Notes: generated by a model not told the origin, from the sequence alone. DNA of 33,075 nt from Solirubrobacteraceae bacterium (GCA_016462245.1 JAEMTR010000004.1:1-33075); one strand, 5' to 3'. Positions 17,324 to 26,916 are shown, counted from the stretch's first letter. Translations and numbers: made by a program.

Positions 17324-18817
17324 ATGAGCTCGCCAGTCGGCACGATCCTCGGTGGCCGCTACGAGATCGACGAGGTGATCGGTCGTGGCGGCATGTCGAC
17401 CGTCTACCGCGCCCATGACCTGACACTCGAGCGTTGGGTGGCAGTCAAGATCATGCACCGTGAGGTGGCTCGCGAGAGTGAGCAGCTCGAACGCTTCCGC
17501 CGCGAAGCGAAATCGATCGCCAAGCTCTCCTCGCCGTACGTCGTCGGCGTCGATGACGCCGACGAGCAGGATCAAACGCCTTACATCGTGCTCGAGTACG
17601 TCGACGGGCAGACGCTGAAGCAACGGATACGCGAGTTCAAGCGGCTTGACATCGCCGAAGCTGTGGCCTTCACGATCGAGATCGCTAGAGGGCTTGAGGC
17701 TGCGCACGAGCGCCAGATCGTCCACCGCGACGTGAAACCACAGAACGTTCTGCTCGACGAGGATGGCGCAGCACGCGTGACCGATTTTGGAATTGCCCGC
17801 CAGCTCAACGACGAATCGCTGACGGCCGATGGCCGCGTCCTCGGCACGACCGATTACGTGAGCCCCGAACAGGCACTCGGCCACGACGTCACGCCGCAGT
17901 CCGACCTTTATTCGCTCGGTGTCGTGCTCTTTGAAATGTTGACCGGCGACGTGCCCTTCCGCGGCGAAAACCAAGTCGCCGTGGCGATGTGCCACGTTCG
18001 TGACGAACTACCTGACGTGCAACAGCTACGGCCTGAGGTCTCAACCGTGCTGGCAACGGTTGTAGACACAGCGACGGCGAAGAATCTCGACGTCCGCTAC
18101 CGCAACGCGGATGAAATGATCATCGACCTCGAAGCGGCGCTGGCCGTCGAAACTGCCCGCAGCGGCCACATCACCGGCGAAGCAACGGCCGTCTTCGAAT
18201 CGCTCCCGCGTGAGACGCGCCAACGCGTCGCCGTCAAGATGTCGCATCCTTGGCGCTGGCTCGCGCTGATCGCTCTGGGAGCTGTGATCGTCGTCGGCGC
18301 CTTCGCCTACCTAGCGAGCACGGCGCAGCGGGGGACCGGCACCGAAAACGCCCGCCCTGGCGACGGTTTGACGGCCGTCTCGCTTAGCGCCAGTTCAGCC
18401 CAGGCATACGATCCGGCTGGCGACGGCGCCGAGCACGACGACGAGGCTGCCTTCGCCGTTGACCGCAGCCCGTCAACAATCTGGTCAACCGAGGATTACC
18501 TGGGTGGCAACCTCGCGAAGCCGGGGCTCGGCCTCGTGATCGATGCCCGTCCGTCGCTGAAAGCGAGGGCGATCGACATCGTCAGCCCAACCCCAAGCTG
18601 GTCGGGCAGAATCTTCGCCGCCAGCGGCAGCGAACCACCGGCCTCGATAGATGATCCGGCTTGGACTGAGGTCGGCCAAGTGCCAAGTGCGACGGCCCGA
18701 ACGCGAGTCCGCCTGACGACCGATGGCAAGGCCTTCCGTTGGTACCTAATCTGGATCGAGCGCTTTGCGCCCAGTCAGAGCATGGTCGAGATCAGCGAAG
18801 TCTTCCTCTACCGCTAG
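17324..18817 (+). CDS. Ser/Thr protein kinase, single TM, extracytoplasmic discoidin/F5-8 type C-like C-terminal domain
   Basis: Kinase motifs GRGGMSTVYRA, VAVKIM, HRDVKPQNVLL, TDFGIAR, SPEQ; TM LALIALGAVIVVGAFAYLA; C-terminus AFAVDRSPSTIWSTEDYLGGN...GLVIDA...SQSMVEISEVFLYR. Confidence 0.93.
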   Translation: MSSPVGTILGGRYEIDEVIGRGGMSTVYRAHDLTLERWVAVKIMHREVARESEQLERFRREAKSIAKLSSPYVVGVDDADEQDQTPYIVLEYVDGQTLKQRIREFKRLDIAEAVAFTIEIARGLEAAHERQIVHRDVKPQNVLLDEDGAARVTDFGIARQLNDESLTADGRVLGTTDYVSPEQALGHDVTPQSDLYSLGVVLFEMLTGDVPFRGENQVAVAMCHVRDELPDVQQLRPEVSTVLATVVDTATAKNLDVRYRNADEMIIDLEAALAVETARSGHITGEATAVFESLPRETRQRVAVKMSHPWRWLALIALGAVIVVGAFAYLASTAQRGTGTENARPGDGLTAVSLSASSAQAYDPAGDGAEHDDEAAFAVDRSPSTIWSTEDYLGGNLAKPGLGLVIDARPSLKARAIDIVSPTPSWSGRIFAASGSEPPASIDDPAWTEVGQVPSATARTRVRLTTDGKAFRWYLIWIERFAPSQSMVEISEVFLYR

Positions 18818-18826
18818 AAGCGGTAG
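18808..18826. terminator. Perfect hairpin across the shared stop codons of convergent kinase and ddl genes
   Basis: CTACCGCT-AGA-AGCGGTAG: 8 bp perfect stem, 3 nt loop; no T tract, so terminator function is uncertain. Confidence 0.45.
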
Positions 18827-19815
18827 CCGCTCTGCTCGCGGTAGCGGGCGAGCGCAATTTCCAGCAGCCGCCCGCAGAGCTCGGGGTATTCGATACCGCT
18901 CTCTTGCCAGAGCCGCGCGTAGACGCTGGTCGTCGTGAAGCCAGGCATCGTGTTCAGCTCGTTGAGCAGAACCTCTTCGCCGTCAACAAAGAAGTCGGCC
19001 CGCGCGAGGCCACTGCAATCGGCTTCGCTGAAGGCGCGTAGCGCAAGCTCGCGGACGCGAGCGGCGGCCGTTTCGGAGATCCGCGCCGGCACAACCAGCT
19101 CCATTCCCCCCGGCGTGTATTTAGCCTCGTAGTCGTACCAACCGCCGGGCGAAGCGCTTTGCAGGACGACGATCTCGCCGGCCACGCTGACCTGCGCCTG
19201 CTCGGCGCTGCCGAGGACTGAGCATTCAACTTCAATGCCACTGCAGGCCGCTTCGACGATCACGCGCGGGTCATAAAGAAAGGCTTGCTCCAGCGCCGCG
19301 CTCAGCTCACCTGCCTCAGCGACGCGGACGATCCCGACCGACGATCCAAGCCGCGCTGGCTTGACGAAAAGCGGAAGGCCGAGCGCCTCAATTTGAGCGT
19401 CGAAGGCAGCCCGGTTGGTCTCGTAACTAGCGCGCGTTAGAGCGACGAAGTTGACCTGCGCGATCGCAAGATGTTCGAACAGCTGTTTCAGCGCCAGCTT
19501 GTCGATGCAGACCGCCGAGGCTCGCACGCCGCTGCCAACGTAGGCGATGTCGAGCATCTCAAGCAGACCTTGAATCGTGCCGTCCTCACCGAACGGGCCG
19601 TGCAGAACGGGAAAGGCGACATCAGCGTCAAGCAGGCCGTGGCCGGGGCGAAGCTCAAGCTCGTTCGCTCCGCAGAACCAGCGGCCTTCGGCGTCGATCT
19701 CAATTTCTCGCAGCTCGTGGCCAGCTCGGCGAACCCCATCGGCAACTGCGGCGCCGCTGATCAGCGAGACCTCGCGTTCCGAGGATCGGCCTCCCGAGAT
19801 AACGGCGACGATCAT
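18814..19815 (-). CDS. ddl: D-alanine--D-alanine ligase
   Basis: MIVAVISGGRSSEREVSLISGAAV...FPVLHGPFGEDGTIQGLLEMLDIAYVGSGV...LFVKPARLGSSVGI...VLLNELNTMPGFT. Confidence 0.96.
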   Translation of the reverse strand: MIVAVISGGRSSEREVSLISGAAVADGVRRAGHELREIEIDAEGRWFCGANELELRPGHGLLDADVAFPVLHGPFGEDGTIQGLLEMLDIAYVGSGVRASAVCIDKLALKQLFEHLAIAQVNFVALTRASYETNRAAFDAQIEALGLPLFVKPARLGSSVGIVRVAEAGELSAALEQAFLYDPRVIVEAACSGIEVECSVLGSAEQAQVSVAGEIVVLQSASPGGWYDYEAKYTPGGMELVVPARISETAAARVRELALRAFSEADCSGLARADFFVDGEEVLLNELNTMPGFTTTSVYARLWQESGIEYPELCGRLLEIALARYREQSGYRF

Positions 19816-21725
19816 CGAGGCCTGCCCCGCAAGCGAGCGCCGCCGGCAGGAGGCGGTTGATAGCGTCCGACGCCGATCGTCACGGTCGAACCGCTCGGCG
19901 CCGAACCGCCGGAAGGGTTCTGCGAGACGACCGTGCCGTCTTGGCTCTCCTCGGAAACGTCGACCCGGTCAACGCTGACCGTGAAACCGGCACTTTGGAT
20001 GTCGGAGATTGCCGAGGCCTCATCTTCGCCAACGGTATTGGGCACCTTGGTCGTTGCCTGCTTCTTGGCGACGACGATCGCGATCGTTGCACCCTTGGCA
20101 GCCTTCGTTCCGGCGCCGGGATCTTGGCGCAAGACCGTTCCCTCAGCCGAGGCCGATTCCTCCGTCGTAACGCTGACGCCAAAGCCGGCGCCGCGCAGCG
20201 TCGCGCTAGCGTCGTCGACGTTCTGGCCAATGACGGCCGGCACTTCAACCGTCTCTTTGCCGCTCGAGACGACAAGCGTCACGGTTGAGCCTCGGTCTAC
20301 CGGCGTACCCTCCGGTGGCAGCGTCTCGATGCTGTCACCACTAGGCACGGTGTCGGATGACTGTTTGCGTATTCGAACTGTGAAGCCAGCATTTTGAAGT
20401 TTCCGCTGCGCCTGCGAAGCCGACATCCCGGCGACCGACGGCACAGCGACCGAGGCGGGGCCGTCGGAGACTGTCAGCGTGATCGTCGAACCTTTGTCTG
20501 CCTGTTCGCCGCCCGGCGGATCCTGGCCGACGACCTGCCCTTTCGGCGAGTCTGATTTCTTGACCACGCTGTCGGTCTTGAACCCGGCCCGGACTAAAAC
20601 CGCCTGCGCCGTTGACTCTTCGCTGCCAACGACGCTCGGAACCGTTGCTTGGTCGGGCTTCAGCAGCAGCAGCAGCAGGATCAGCAGCCCTACGGCGACG
20701 ACGGCGCCGCCAGCGAAAAGCCACCAACGGCGGGTTGGCCCTTGATCCTCGTCGCTACCGCGGTTGGCGTAACCGCCGGAGGCAGCCGCAGCGCCAGCGC
20801 CGGCGCCAGCCGCAAGCGTGTGGCCGCTCATTCCAATCGCCGTCGATTCGCCAACGCCAGCGGCGGTAGCGATCGGGGGCGCTTCGGCAGGCATCGTTCC
20901 GACGCGAGCCTGCTCGAGCGCGTCGATGAACTCGTCGGCGGTCGCGAAGCGCTGCGCCGGATCCTTCGCCAAGGAGCGCATGATCACGGCCTGAAGCTGT
21001 GGGCTGATCGCGGCGTTAATCTCGCATGGCGGCGTTGGTATTTCACTGACGTGCTTGAGCGCAATAGTGACCGCGCTCTCGCCATCGAACGGCACCTGGC
21101 CGGTGACCATCTCGTAGAGGATCACGCCGATCGAATAGAGATCGGACTGCTCGCTAACCGCGTGGCCTTGGGCCTGCTCCGGCGAGAGGTACTGGGCGGT
21201 GCCCATGATCGAGCCGGTCTGCGTCATGTCCGAGGCGCCGGCGCGGGCGATGCCAAAGTCGGTCACGGTCGCTAAGCCGTCGTCATCAACAATCACGTTG
21301 TGAGGCTTGAAGTCGCGGTGAATCACGTTGCGCCGGTGGGCGAAGCGTGCGGCTCGCAGAATCTGCGTCGTCATCTCGATCGCCCAGTCGGAATCGAGCG
21401 CGCCGTACTCGTTGATGATCGCCTTTAGCGTTCGGCCTTGGAGATACTCCATCGCGATGTAATAGGTGCCGTCCCATTCGCCGCGGTCATAGACCGAGAC
21501 GACGTGTTGATGTTGAAGGCTGGCGGCGGCCGATGCCTCGCGTCGAAAACGCTCGACAAACTCAGCGTCCTGAGCAAAACGGCGGTAGAGCAACTTGATT
21601 GCCACTTCGCGATCGAGTTGAAGGTCGGTGGCGCAATAAACGTCGGCCATCCCACCGGAGCCGAGCAGATACTCGACGCGGTAGCGATCGTCGATCGTCG
21701 TTCCTGGCTCGACACCTGTGCTCAT
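19812..21725 (-). CDS. pknB: PknB-type Ser/Thr protein kinase with four PASTA domains
   Basis: True start ATG at 21725 (MSTGVEPGTTIDDRYRVEYLLGSGGMADVYCATD), not 21857. HRDFKPHN, TDFGIAR, TM, then four PASTA repeats (VPSVVGSEES..., VPSVAGMSAS..., VPAVIGQNVD..., VPNTVGEDEA...). Confidence 0.95.
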   Translation of the reverse strand: MSTGVEPGTTIDDRYRVEYLLGSGGMADVYCATDLQLDREVAIKLLYRRFAQDAEFVERFRREASAAASLQHQHVVSVYDRGEWDGTYYIAMEYLQGRTLKAIINEYGALDSDWAIEMTTQILRAARFAHRRNVIHRDFKPHNVIVDDDGLATVTDFGIARAGASDMTQTGSIMGTAQYLSPEQAQGHAVSEQSDLYSIGVILYEMVTGQVPFDGESAVTIALKHVSEIPTPPCEINAAISPQLQAVIMRSLAKDPAQRFATADEFIDALEQARVGTMPAEAPPIATAAGVGESTAIGMSGHTLAAGAGAGAAAASGGYANRGSDEDQGPTRRWWLFAGGAVVAVGLLILLLLLLKPDQATVPSVVGSEESTAQAVLVRAGFKTDSVVKKSDSPKGQVVGQDPPGGEQADKGSTITLTVSDGPASVAVPSVAGMSASQAQRKLQNAGFTVRIRKQSSDTVPSGDSIETLPPEGTPVDRGSTVTLVVSSGKETVEVPAVIGQNVDDASATLRGAGFGVSVTTEESASAEGTVLRQDPGAGTKAAKGATIAIVVAKKQATTKVPNTVGEDEASAISDIQSAGFTVSVDRVDVSEESQDGTVVSQNPSGGSAPSGSTVTIGVGRYQPPPAGGARLRGRPR

Positions 21726-23164
21726 CGCAGCAGCGACTCCATCACAGCTTTGGCGATCGGCGCGGCGTCGGTGCCGCCAAAGCCGCCGACCGTCTTCTCG
21801 ATCGTGACGGCGATCGCGACCTGCGGATCGGATGCGGGGGCAAAGGCGATAAACCATGGCTGCGCAATGTTGTTGATCACGTCGATCTCAGCGGTGCCTG
21901 TCTTGCCGGCGACTTCGATCCCCGAAAGCGCGGCGGCGGTGCCGGTTCCCTCCTCAACGACGCGCTGCATCATTGCCGTCAGCTTCTCGGCGCTCGCCGC
22001 CGACATCACGCGTGAAAAGCGCTGCGGCTTGTTTTCGTAGGCGGTGCGCCCTTCGGGATCGATTGTCCGCGTCGCGATTCCTGGGCGCATCAGGATTCCG
22101 CGGTTGGCGACGGCGCTGGCGACCATCGCCATCTGCAGCGGCGTCGCCAGCAGCTTGTCTTGCCCGATCGAAGCGCGGCCGATGTCGACGCAGCTATCGG
22201 TCGGACTGACGAGCTCACGATTTCCATCAGGCGAGCAATAGAGGCCGCTGGCGAGCCGCTCATCGGCAGGTAAATCGACCGGCACTGGGCTACCGAAACC
22301 AAACCGCTCCATGTAACGACTGATTCGACGCTTACCGACGCGCTCCCCCACCTGCGCCCAAACCGTGTTTACCGATTGCGTAAGAGCTGTTGTGAGATCG
22401 ACCTCACCGAAGCTCTGACCGCCATCGTTGTTGAGCGGAACGCCCGAGATCTCAACTCCGTTGTCGCCGTTGACGGTCGATGTAGGTTCGTAGAGGCCAC
22501 TGTCGATCGCTGCCGCGGCGGTCACGACTTTAAAGGTGGAGCCCGGCGGGTAGAGCCCCGCGGTTGTGCGGTTGAGCAGCGGCGCGCCGGGCGCTGAGTT
22601 CAGCCTCGCCGTCTGTTTTGCGCTGCGCAGAACGTTCGGGTCATAGCTGGGGATCGAAGCCATCACTTTGACGCGGCCGCTGCTCGGGTCGAGCGCGACG
22701 ACGGCGCCCGCCCTACCGGCCAACTGATCAAGTGCGATCTGCTGCGCCTGCGGATCGAGCGCGGTCTGTAGATCATTTCCTTGCTGGCGCTTGCCTTGGA
22801 GCTTGCGCAGCGTCCCCTCAAACCCAGCCGTGCGCCCCGTCAGCTGGCCGTTGTAGAAGCGCTCGAGGCCTGCAGTGCCGGGGTTGAGGAATGAGTAGCC
22901 AACGGTTTGAGCGAAGAGCCCGTTCTCCGGGTAGCGGCGCGCGTAGGTGCCGTCGCCGCGTCGAACAGATCGGGCAAGAACGGTTCCCGTATCGGCCACG
23001 ATCGAGCCACGGGCGATCCGCTGCTGGGCCAGCAACTCGCGTTTATTCTGCGGGTTATCTTGGAGCGCAGCGCGGTCAATCACAGTCCAGCGCGTTGTGA
23101 AGTAGGCGAGCAGTCCGAACAGCACCAGCAGCACCACGAAGACGCGGATGATCGGCTTGTTCAT
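21722..23164 (-). CDS. pbpA: Penicillin-binding protein 2-type transpeptidase
   Basis: MNKPIIRVFVVLLVLFGLLAYFTTRWTVID...RGSIVADTGTVLA...PPGSTFKVVTA (SxxK), VAGKTGTAE (KTG); syntenic with rodA and pknB. Confidence 0.94.
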   Translation of the reverse strand: MNKPIIRVFVVLLVLFGLLAYFTTRWTVIDRAALQDNPQNKRELLAQQRIARGSIVADTGTVLARSVRRGDGTYARRYPENGLFAQTVGYSFLNPGTAGLERFYNGQLTGRTAGFEGTLRKLQGKRQQGNDLQTALDPQAQQIALDQLAGRAGAVVALDPSSGRVKVMASIPSYDPNVLRSAKQTARLNSAPGAPLLNRTTAGLYPPGSTFKVVTAAAAIDSGLYEPTSTVNGDNGVEISGVPLNNDGGQSFGEVDLTTALTQSVNTVWAQVGERVGKRRISRYMERFGFGSPVPVDLPADERLASGLYCSPDGNRELVSPTDSCVDIGRASIGQDKLLATPLQMAMVASAVANRGILMRPGIATRTIDPEGRTAYENKPQRFSRVMSAASAEKLTAMMQRVVEEGTGTAAALSGIEVAGKTGTAEIDVINNIAQPWFIAFAPASDPQVAIAVTIEKTVGGFGGTDAAPIAKAVMESLLR

Positions 23165-24456
23165 CGCCGCGCCTCACGCCGTGCGCGGTCTGAAATCAGC
23201 AGTAGCAGCGCGAGGATCACAAAGTTGGCGACGATTGACGAGCCGCCATAAGAGACGAATGGCAGCGTCACGCCGGTCAGTGGAATCACCTTTGTAACGC
23301 CGCCGACGATCACAAAGACCTGCAGTGCAACGACCGTCGTGAGGCCGGTCGCCAGCAGCTTCGAGAACGAGTCGCGGGCCAGAACGGCTACACGGAAGCC
23401 ACGCTCAATCAGCAGCACGTAAACCAGAAGCAGTGCAATGCCTCCGATCAGCCCTAGCTCGTTGACGATCACGGCGTAGATCAGGTCGGTCTGCGCGGCC
23501 GGCAGGATCGGGCTGTCGCCAACGCTAACTAGGGCTTGGCCGAAGCCCTGCCCCCAGACGCCGCCGTCGGCCTGCGCGAAGAGTGATTGGGCGATCTGGT
23601 AGCTGCCGCCGATCTGCTCGTAGAGCTTTGGATCGAAGGGATGCTGCCAAGCGCTAACGCGGTCGCCGACGTGGCCAACTGTGCTGGCGAAGAACCAGGC
23701 GCCAATCCCAAACAGGCCAAAGCCGACGACCGGGAAGATCAGCCGGTCGGTCGCGACGTAAAGCATTGCCAAGAAGCCGCCGAAGAACATCAGCGATGAA
23801 CCGAGGTCGCGGATGAAGACCAGCATCAGCATTGCCAGCCCCCAAACCAGCAGCAGCGGGCCGATGTGTTTTAGCCTCGGCAGTGTGATGCCAAAGCGCT
23901 TGCGCGAGACCAGCAGCGCGCGCGTATCGCGCAGGTAGCTGGCGAGGAAGATGATGATGCCGATTTTGGCGAACTCGGCCGGCTGAAACGAGACCGGCCC
24001 GAGGCTGATTCCAAGGTAAGCGCCGTTGGCTTGCTGACCGATTCCGGGAATACGCGGCAGCAGTAGCAGCACAATGCTGGCGGCCGCGATCAGGTAGCGG
24101 TAGCGCTCGAGAACGCGGTAGTCGCGCAGCAAGATGATCGTCGCCGCGAAGGCGATCAGCCCGATCACAAACCACTGCGCCTGATCTCGCGCCAGCGTTT
24201 CGTTGAGCCGATAGATCACGACAAGGCCGATGCTGGTAAGCACGGCAACGATCGGCAGTAGGTACGGATCGGCGTCAGGCAAACGGACGCGGATGATCAA
24301 GTGAGCAGCGAAGCAGAGTCCAAGGAAGATCGCGCCATAGGTCAGTGAGAGGTTGTCGAGCTGCGTTCGCTCCTGGAGAAAGACGGCGCCAAAGCCAGCG
24401 ACGATCAGCAGTGAGGCTGGCACTAGGCCCAGTAGCTCGCGATTGCGCGCGTTCAC
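23161..24456 (-). CDS. rodA: FtsW/RodA/SpoVE family SEDS peptidoglycan polymerase
   Basis: NGAYLGISLGPVSFQPAEFAKIGIIIFLASYL...LGSSLMFFGGFLAMLYVA...FVSYGGSSIVANFVILALLL. Confidence 0.93.
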   Translation of the reverse strand: MNARNRELLGLVPASLLIVAGFGAVFLQERTQLDNLSLTYGAIFLGLCFAAHLIIRVRLPDADPYLLPIVAVLTSIGLVVIYRLNETLARDQAQWFVIGLIAFAATIILLRDYRVLERYRYLIAAASIVLLLLPRIPGIGQQANGAYLGISLGPVSFQPAEFAKIGIIIFLASYLRDTRALLVSRKRFGITLPRLKHIGPLLLVWGLAMLMLVFIRDLGSSLMFFGGFLAMLYVATDRLIFPVVGFGLFGIGAWFFASTVGHVGDRVSAWQHPFDPKLYEQIGGSYQIAQSLFAQADGGVWGQGFGQALVSVGDSPILPAAQTDLIYAVIVNELGLIGGIALLLVYVLLIERGFRVAVLARDSFSKLLATGLTTVVALQVFVIVGGVTKVIPLTGVTLPFVSYGGSSIVANFVILALLLLISDRARREARR

Positions 24457-25646
24457 GGAGAGCTGCTCCCGAGCTGCCCCAGTTCAAGCTGGCGGACCAG
24501 ATCATCGGCGTCGCTGCGCGAGCGCAGGCTGTGCTCGGTAATCGTCGTACGCTCGCTGGCAGGCAGCTGCGAAAGATTGATCCCGGAGATGTAATCCTCG
24601 CGATAGAGGTTGATCCCTAGAGGTAGCTCGTATGGAACTCCTTGGTAGACGCTGACGAAGCCCTCGCGGTCGGCGCCAACGAAATAGATTGCTTGGGAGG
24701 CGAAGTAAATCCCCGAAAGCAGCAGAGCAGCGACGAATAGCGCCAGCACGGTGCCAATTCCCGGCTTCCAGCGGCGCCGGCGCTTAGCGCTAGGCGCGCG
24801 CGGATCGCGCGGCACCCGGCGCTCGACGCTGGCCGCCACTGCCGCCTCGCCAGCAGTCGCTTTTGCGACTGGGAGCTGGCCGACGTCGAGGCCAACCTGT
24901 GTCGCCTCGATCTCGCTTGCGGCTGCGTCGCCTAGCGCTTCGAGCCGAATCAGCACGACCGTGATGTTGTCGCGCCCACCGGCCTCGTTGGCGGCGGCGA
25001 TCAGCGCGCGCGTGGTCGCCTTGAGCGGCTCGTCACGAGCGAGCATCGCGGCTATCTGTTCGTCGCTGATCATCGTCGTAAGCCCGTCGCTGCAAAGCAG
25101 CAGCAGGTCGCCGTCGCGCGCGCCGACCGTCTGAGCGTCGGGCTCAACGACCGACTCCGGCCCCAGCGCGCGCGTGATGATCGAGCGCTGCGGATGATCG
25201 AGCGCCTGCTGCTCCGTCAACTGACCTTGCCGAACCATCTGCTCAACCAGCGAGTGGTCATCGGTCAGGCGCTCGAGCGCGCCGTCACGCCAGCGGTAGC
25301 AGCGGCTGTCACCGACGTGTACCAGCGTCACATCGTTCTCGCCAACGTAGGCGGCAGTGACGGTGGTTCCCATTCCGGCACGCTCATCATCAGCGACCGA
25401 AAGAGCATGGATCTGTGAGTTGGCCTGACGGACGCTTTCGCTTAACCGCTGCTCAACGCTCTCGCCTTGACCGAGGCCGGCAGCGAGAACCTCGATTGCG
25501 GTAGACGATGCAACTTCACCGGCCTGCGCCCCTCCCATTCCGTCGGCGACAGCGAATAGCGGCGCGCGGGCCAAGAAGGCGTCCTCGTTTGCACGGCGCT
25601 GGCGGCCGGTGTCGGTCAGTTCGGCATGTTCGGCAACGCGCAGCAT
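24453..25646 (-). CDS. pstP: PP2C-family protein phosphatase
   Basis: ELTDTGRQRRANEDAFLA...FAVADGMGGAQAGEVASSTA...HVGDSRCYRWRDG...LLLCSDGLTTMI...GGRDNITVVLI; C-terminal TM. Confidence 0.95.
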   Translation of the reverse strand: MLRVAEHAELTDTGRQRRANEDAFLARAPLFAVADGMGGAQAGEVASSTAIEVLAAGLGQGESVEQRLSESVRQANSQIHALSVADDERAGMGTTVTAAYVGENDVTLVHVGDSRCYRWRDGALERLTDDHSLVEQMVRQGQLTEQQALDHPQRSIITRALGPESVVEPDAQTVGARDGDLLLLCSDGLTTMISDEQIAAMLARDEPLKATTRALIAAANEAGGRDNITVVLIRLEALGDAAASEIEATQVGLDVGQLPVAKATAGEAAVAASVERRVPRDPRAPSAKRRRRWKPGIGTVLALFVAALLLSGIYFASQAIYFVGADREGFVSVYQGVPYELPLGINLYREDYISGINLSQLPASERTTITEHSLRSRSDADDLVRQLELGQLGSSSP

Positions 25647-26134
25647 CAGGAATCAACGAAAAGGAACTCGCTATCACCGATCCGCAAGCGGTCGCCTTGG
25701 TGAAGCGGCTGAGGACCATTGACCGCCTCTTCATTGAGGAAGGTGCCGTTAGTTGAACCAAGGTCCTCGAGCACGACGCGGCCTCCCTGCAGCACGAGCC
25801 GTGCGTGAGCAGAAGAAGCGTAGGGATCATCGAGCCGGATCTCTGCCTGTTCGCCGCGGCCAAGCACAGCGCCGCCGGCAATCTCATACTCCATCCCGGG
25901 CGTATGGCCGGGCGCGCGCTCGACCACCAGTCGTGGGTCGCCGGGGCCGGAAGGCGCGGCGCCGGCCGTCAAGGCGCTGTGAATTCCAGTTGCGTCGGCC
26001 GGCGGCGGGCCGGCGACGCGCTGCTCATCTGGGCGGCGCAGATCACGCAGCGTGCTGCGAACGACCCAAGCGACAAAGAGAAAGAGAACAAGCAGGAAGG
26101 CGCCCTGCAGCACGATTGCCGTCGGCTGCAACAT
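25646..26134 (-). CDS. fhaB: FHA domain protein (FhaB-like)
   Basis: N-terminal TM; GGAVLGRGEQAEIRLDDPYASSAHARLVLQGGRVVLEDLGSTNGTFLN is an FHA domain; conserved position in the pknB operon. Confidence 0.92.
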   Translation of the reverse strand: MLQPTAIVLQGAFLLVLFLFVAWVVRSTLRDLRRPDEQRVAGPPPADATGIHSALTAGAAPSGPGDPRLVVERAPGHTPGMEYEIAGGAVLGRGEQAEIRLDDPYASSAHARLVLQGGRVVLEDLGSTNGTFLNEEAVNGPQPLHQGDRLRIGDSEFLFVDS

Positions 26135-26880
26135 CAGCGCGCCTCAAAGTGGCCGCTTACCGGCCCCAGCTTGATCTGATCACCATTGCTCAGTCGCAAA
26201 GAGCCATCGACGCGGCCGCCGTTGACGACGACGCCGTTGGTCGAACCGAGGTCCTCAACGATCCAGCCTTGAACGTCATCGCAGAGGATCTGCGCGTGTT
26301 GGCGCGAGACGTCAGGGTTTGCCAGCACCACGTCGCAGGAGCTGCTGCGGCCGATCACTGCCCCGGCCGGGGAGATCGTGAAGCGCCTCCCTTCAGCCTC
26401 GAAGATTGCTCGCGACGGCATCGCCGCCAACGGTTCTCGCACCTGGGCTGAGTCCGGCGGCGCCACGGGCGGCGGCTCCTCGGGCGGCGGCTCCTCGGCG
26501 GGAATCTGATCGAGCCGCACGACGCGGGTTTCGATCCCGAATTCGCCAAGGCCAAGAGCTTCATCGACGCCAAATTCGATTACCGGACGAGAAACGAGCG
26601 TCAAGCGCTCGGAACGGGCATGCTCGAGCAGATGGCCGGCCAGTTCGTCGGCGACCTGATCCTCGACGCCCTCGTAACGGACGCGATCCTCGGGCGAGAG
26701 CCAGATCACGTACTCGTTTGGGGCGTAACTGCGTGAAAGCGAAACCTTGACGTTCTGATCCATCTCACGGGTCAGTCGGCGTGAGATCTCAACTGGGCCG
26801 ACTTCGGTGCGGAAAACGCGACCGAAAGTACCCTCGACGAGGCCGCTCAGTCGCTGCTCGAGATTACGTAGAACGCTCAT
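26134..26880 (-). CDS. fhaA: DUF3662 + FHA domain protein (FhaA-like)
   Basis: MSVLRNLEQRLSGLVEGTFGRVFRTEVGPVEISRRLTREMDQ (DUF3662), P/E-rich linker, then GRSSSCDVVLANPDVSRQHAQIL...EDLGSTNGVVVNG (FHA). Confidence 0.93.
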   Translation of the reverse strand: MSVLRNLEQRLSGLVEGTFGRVFRTEVGPVEISRRLTREMDQNVKVSLSRSYAPNEYVIWLSPEDRVRYEGVEDQVADELAGHLLEHARSERLTLVSRPVIEFGVDEALGLGEFGIETRVVRLDQIPAEEPPPEEPPPVAPPDSAQVREPLAAMPSRAIFEAEGRRFTISPAGAVIGRSSSCDVVLANPDVSRQHAQILCDDVQGWIVEDLGSTNGVVVNGGRVDGSLRLSNGDQIKLGPVSGHFEAR

Positions 26881-26916
26881 AGTGGATGGCTCTTTACCGC
26901 GCGGCCGTAAAGGCTG

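Noticed and set aside
17216-17995. 259-aa minus-strand ORF
   Set aside because: Antisense to the kinase catalytic domain; no independent support.
20661-20677. (CAG)n microsatellite-like tract
   Set aside because: Encodes the leucine-rich TM helix of PknB (LLILLLLLL); explained by coding constraint.
20649-21275. 208-aa plus-strand ORF
   Set aside because: Antisense to pknB; composition typical of a shadow frame.
21726-21857. N-terminal extension of the pknB ORF
   Set aside because: Out-of-frame overlap with pbpA; Arg-rich extension. ATG at 21725 gives the canonical kinase start and a 4-bp overlap.
25753-26451. 232-aa plus-strand ORF
   Set aside because: Antisense to fhaA/fhaB, which have clear FHA domains.
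26461-26500. Short tandem repeat ggcggctcctcgg
   Set aside because: Encodes a P/E-rich interdomain linker in FhaA; ordinary low-complexity linker.
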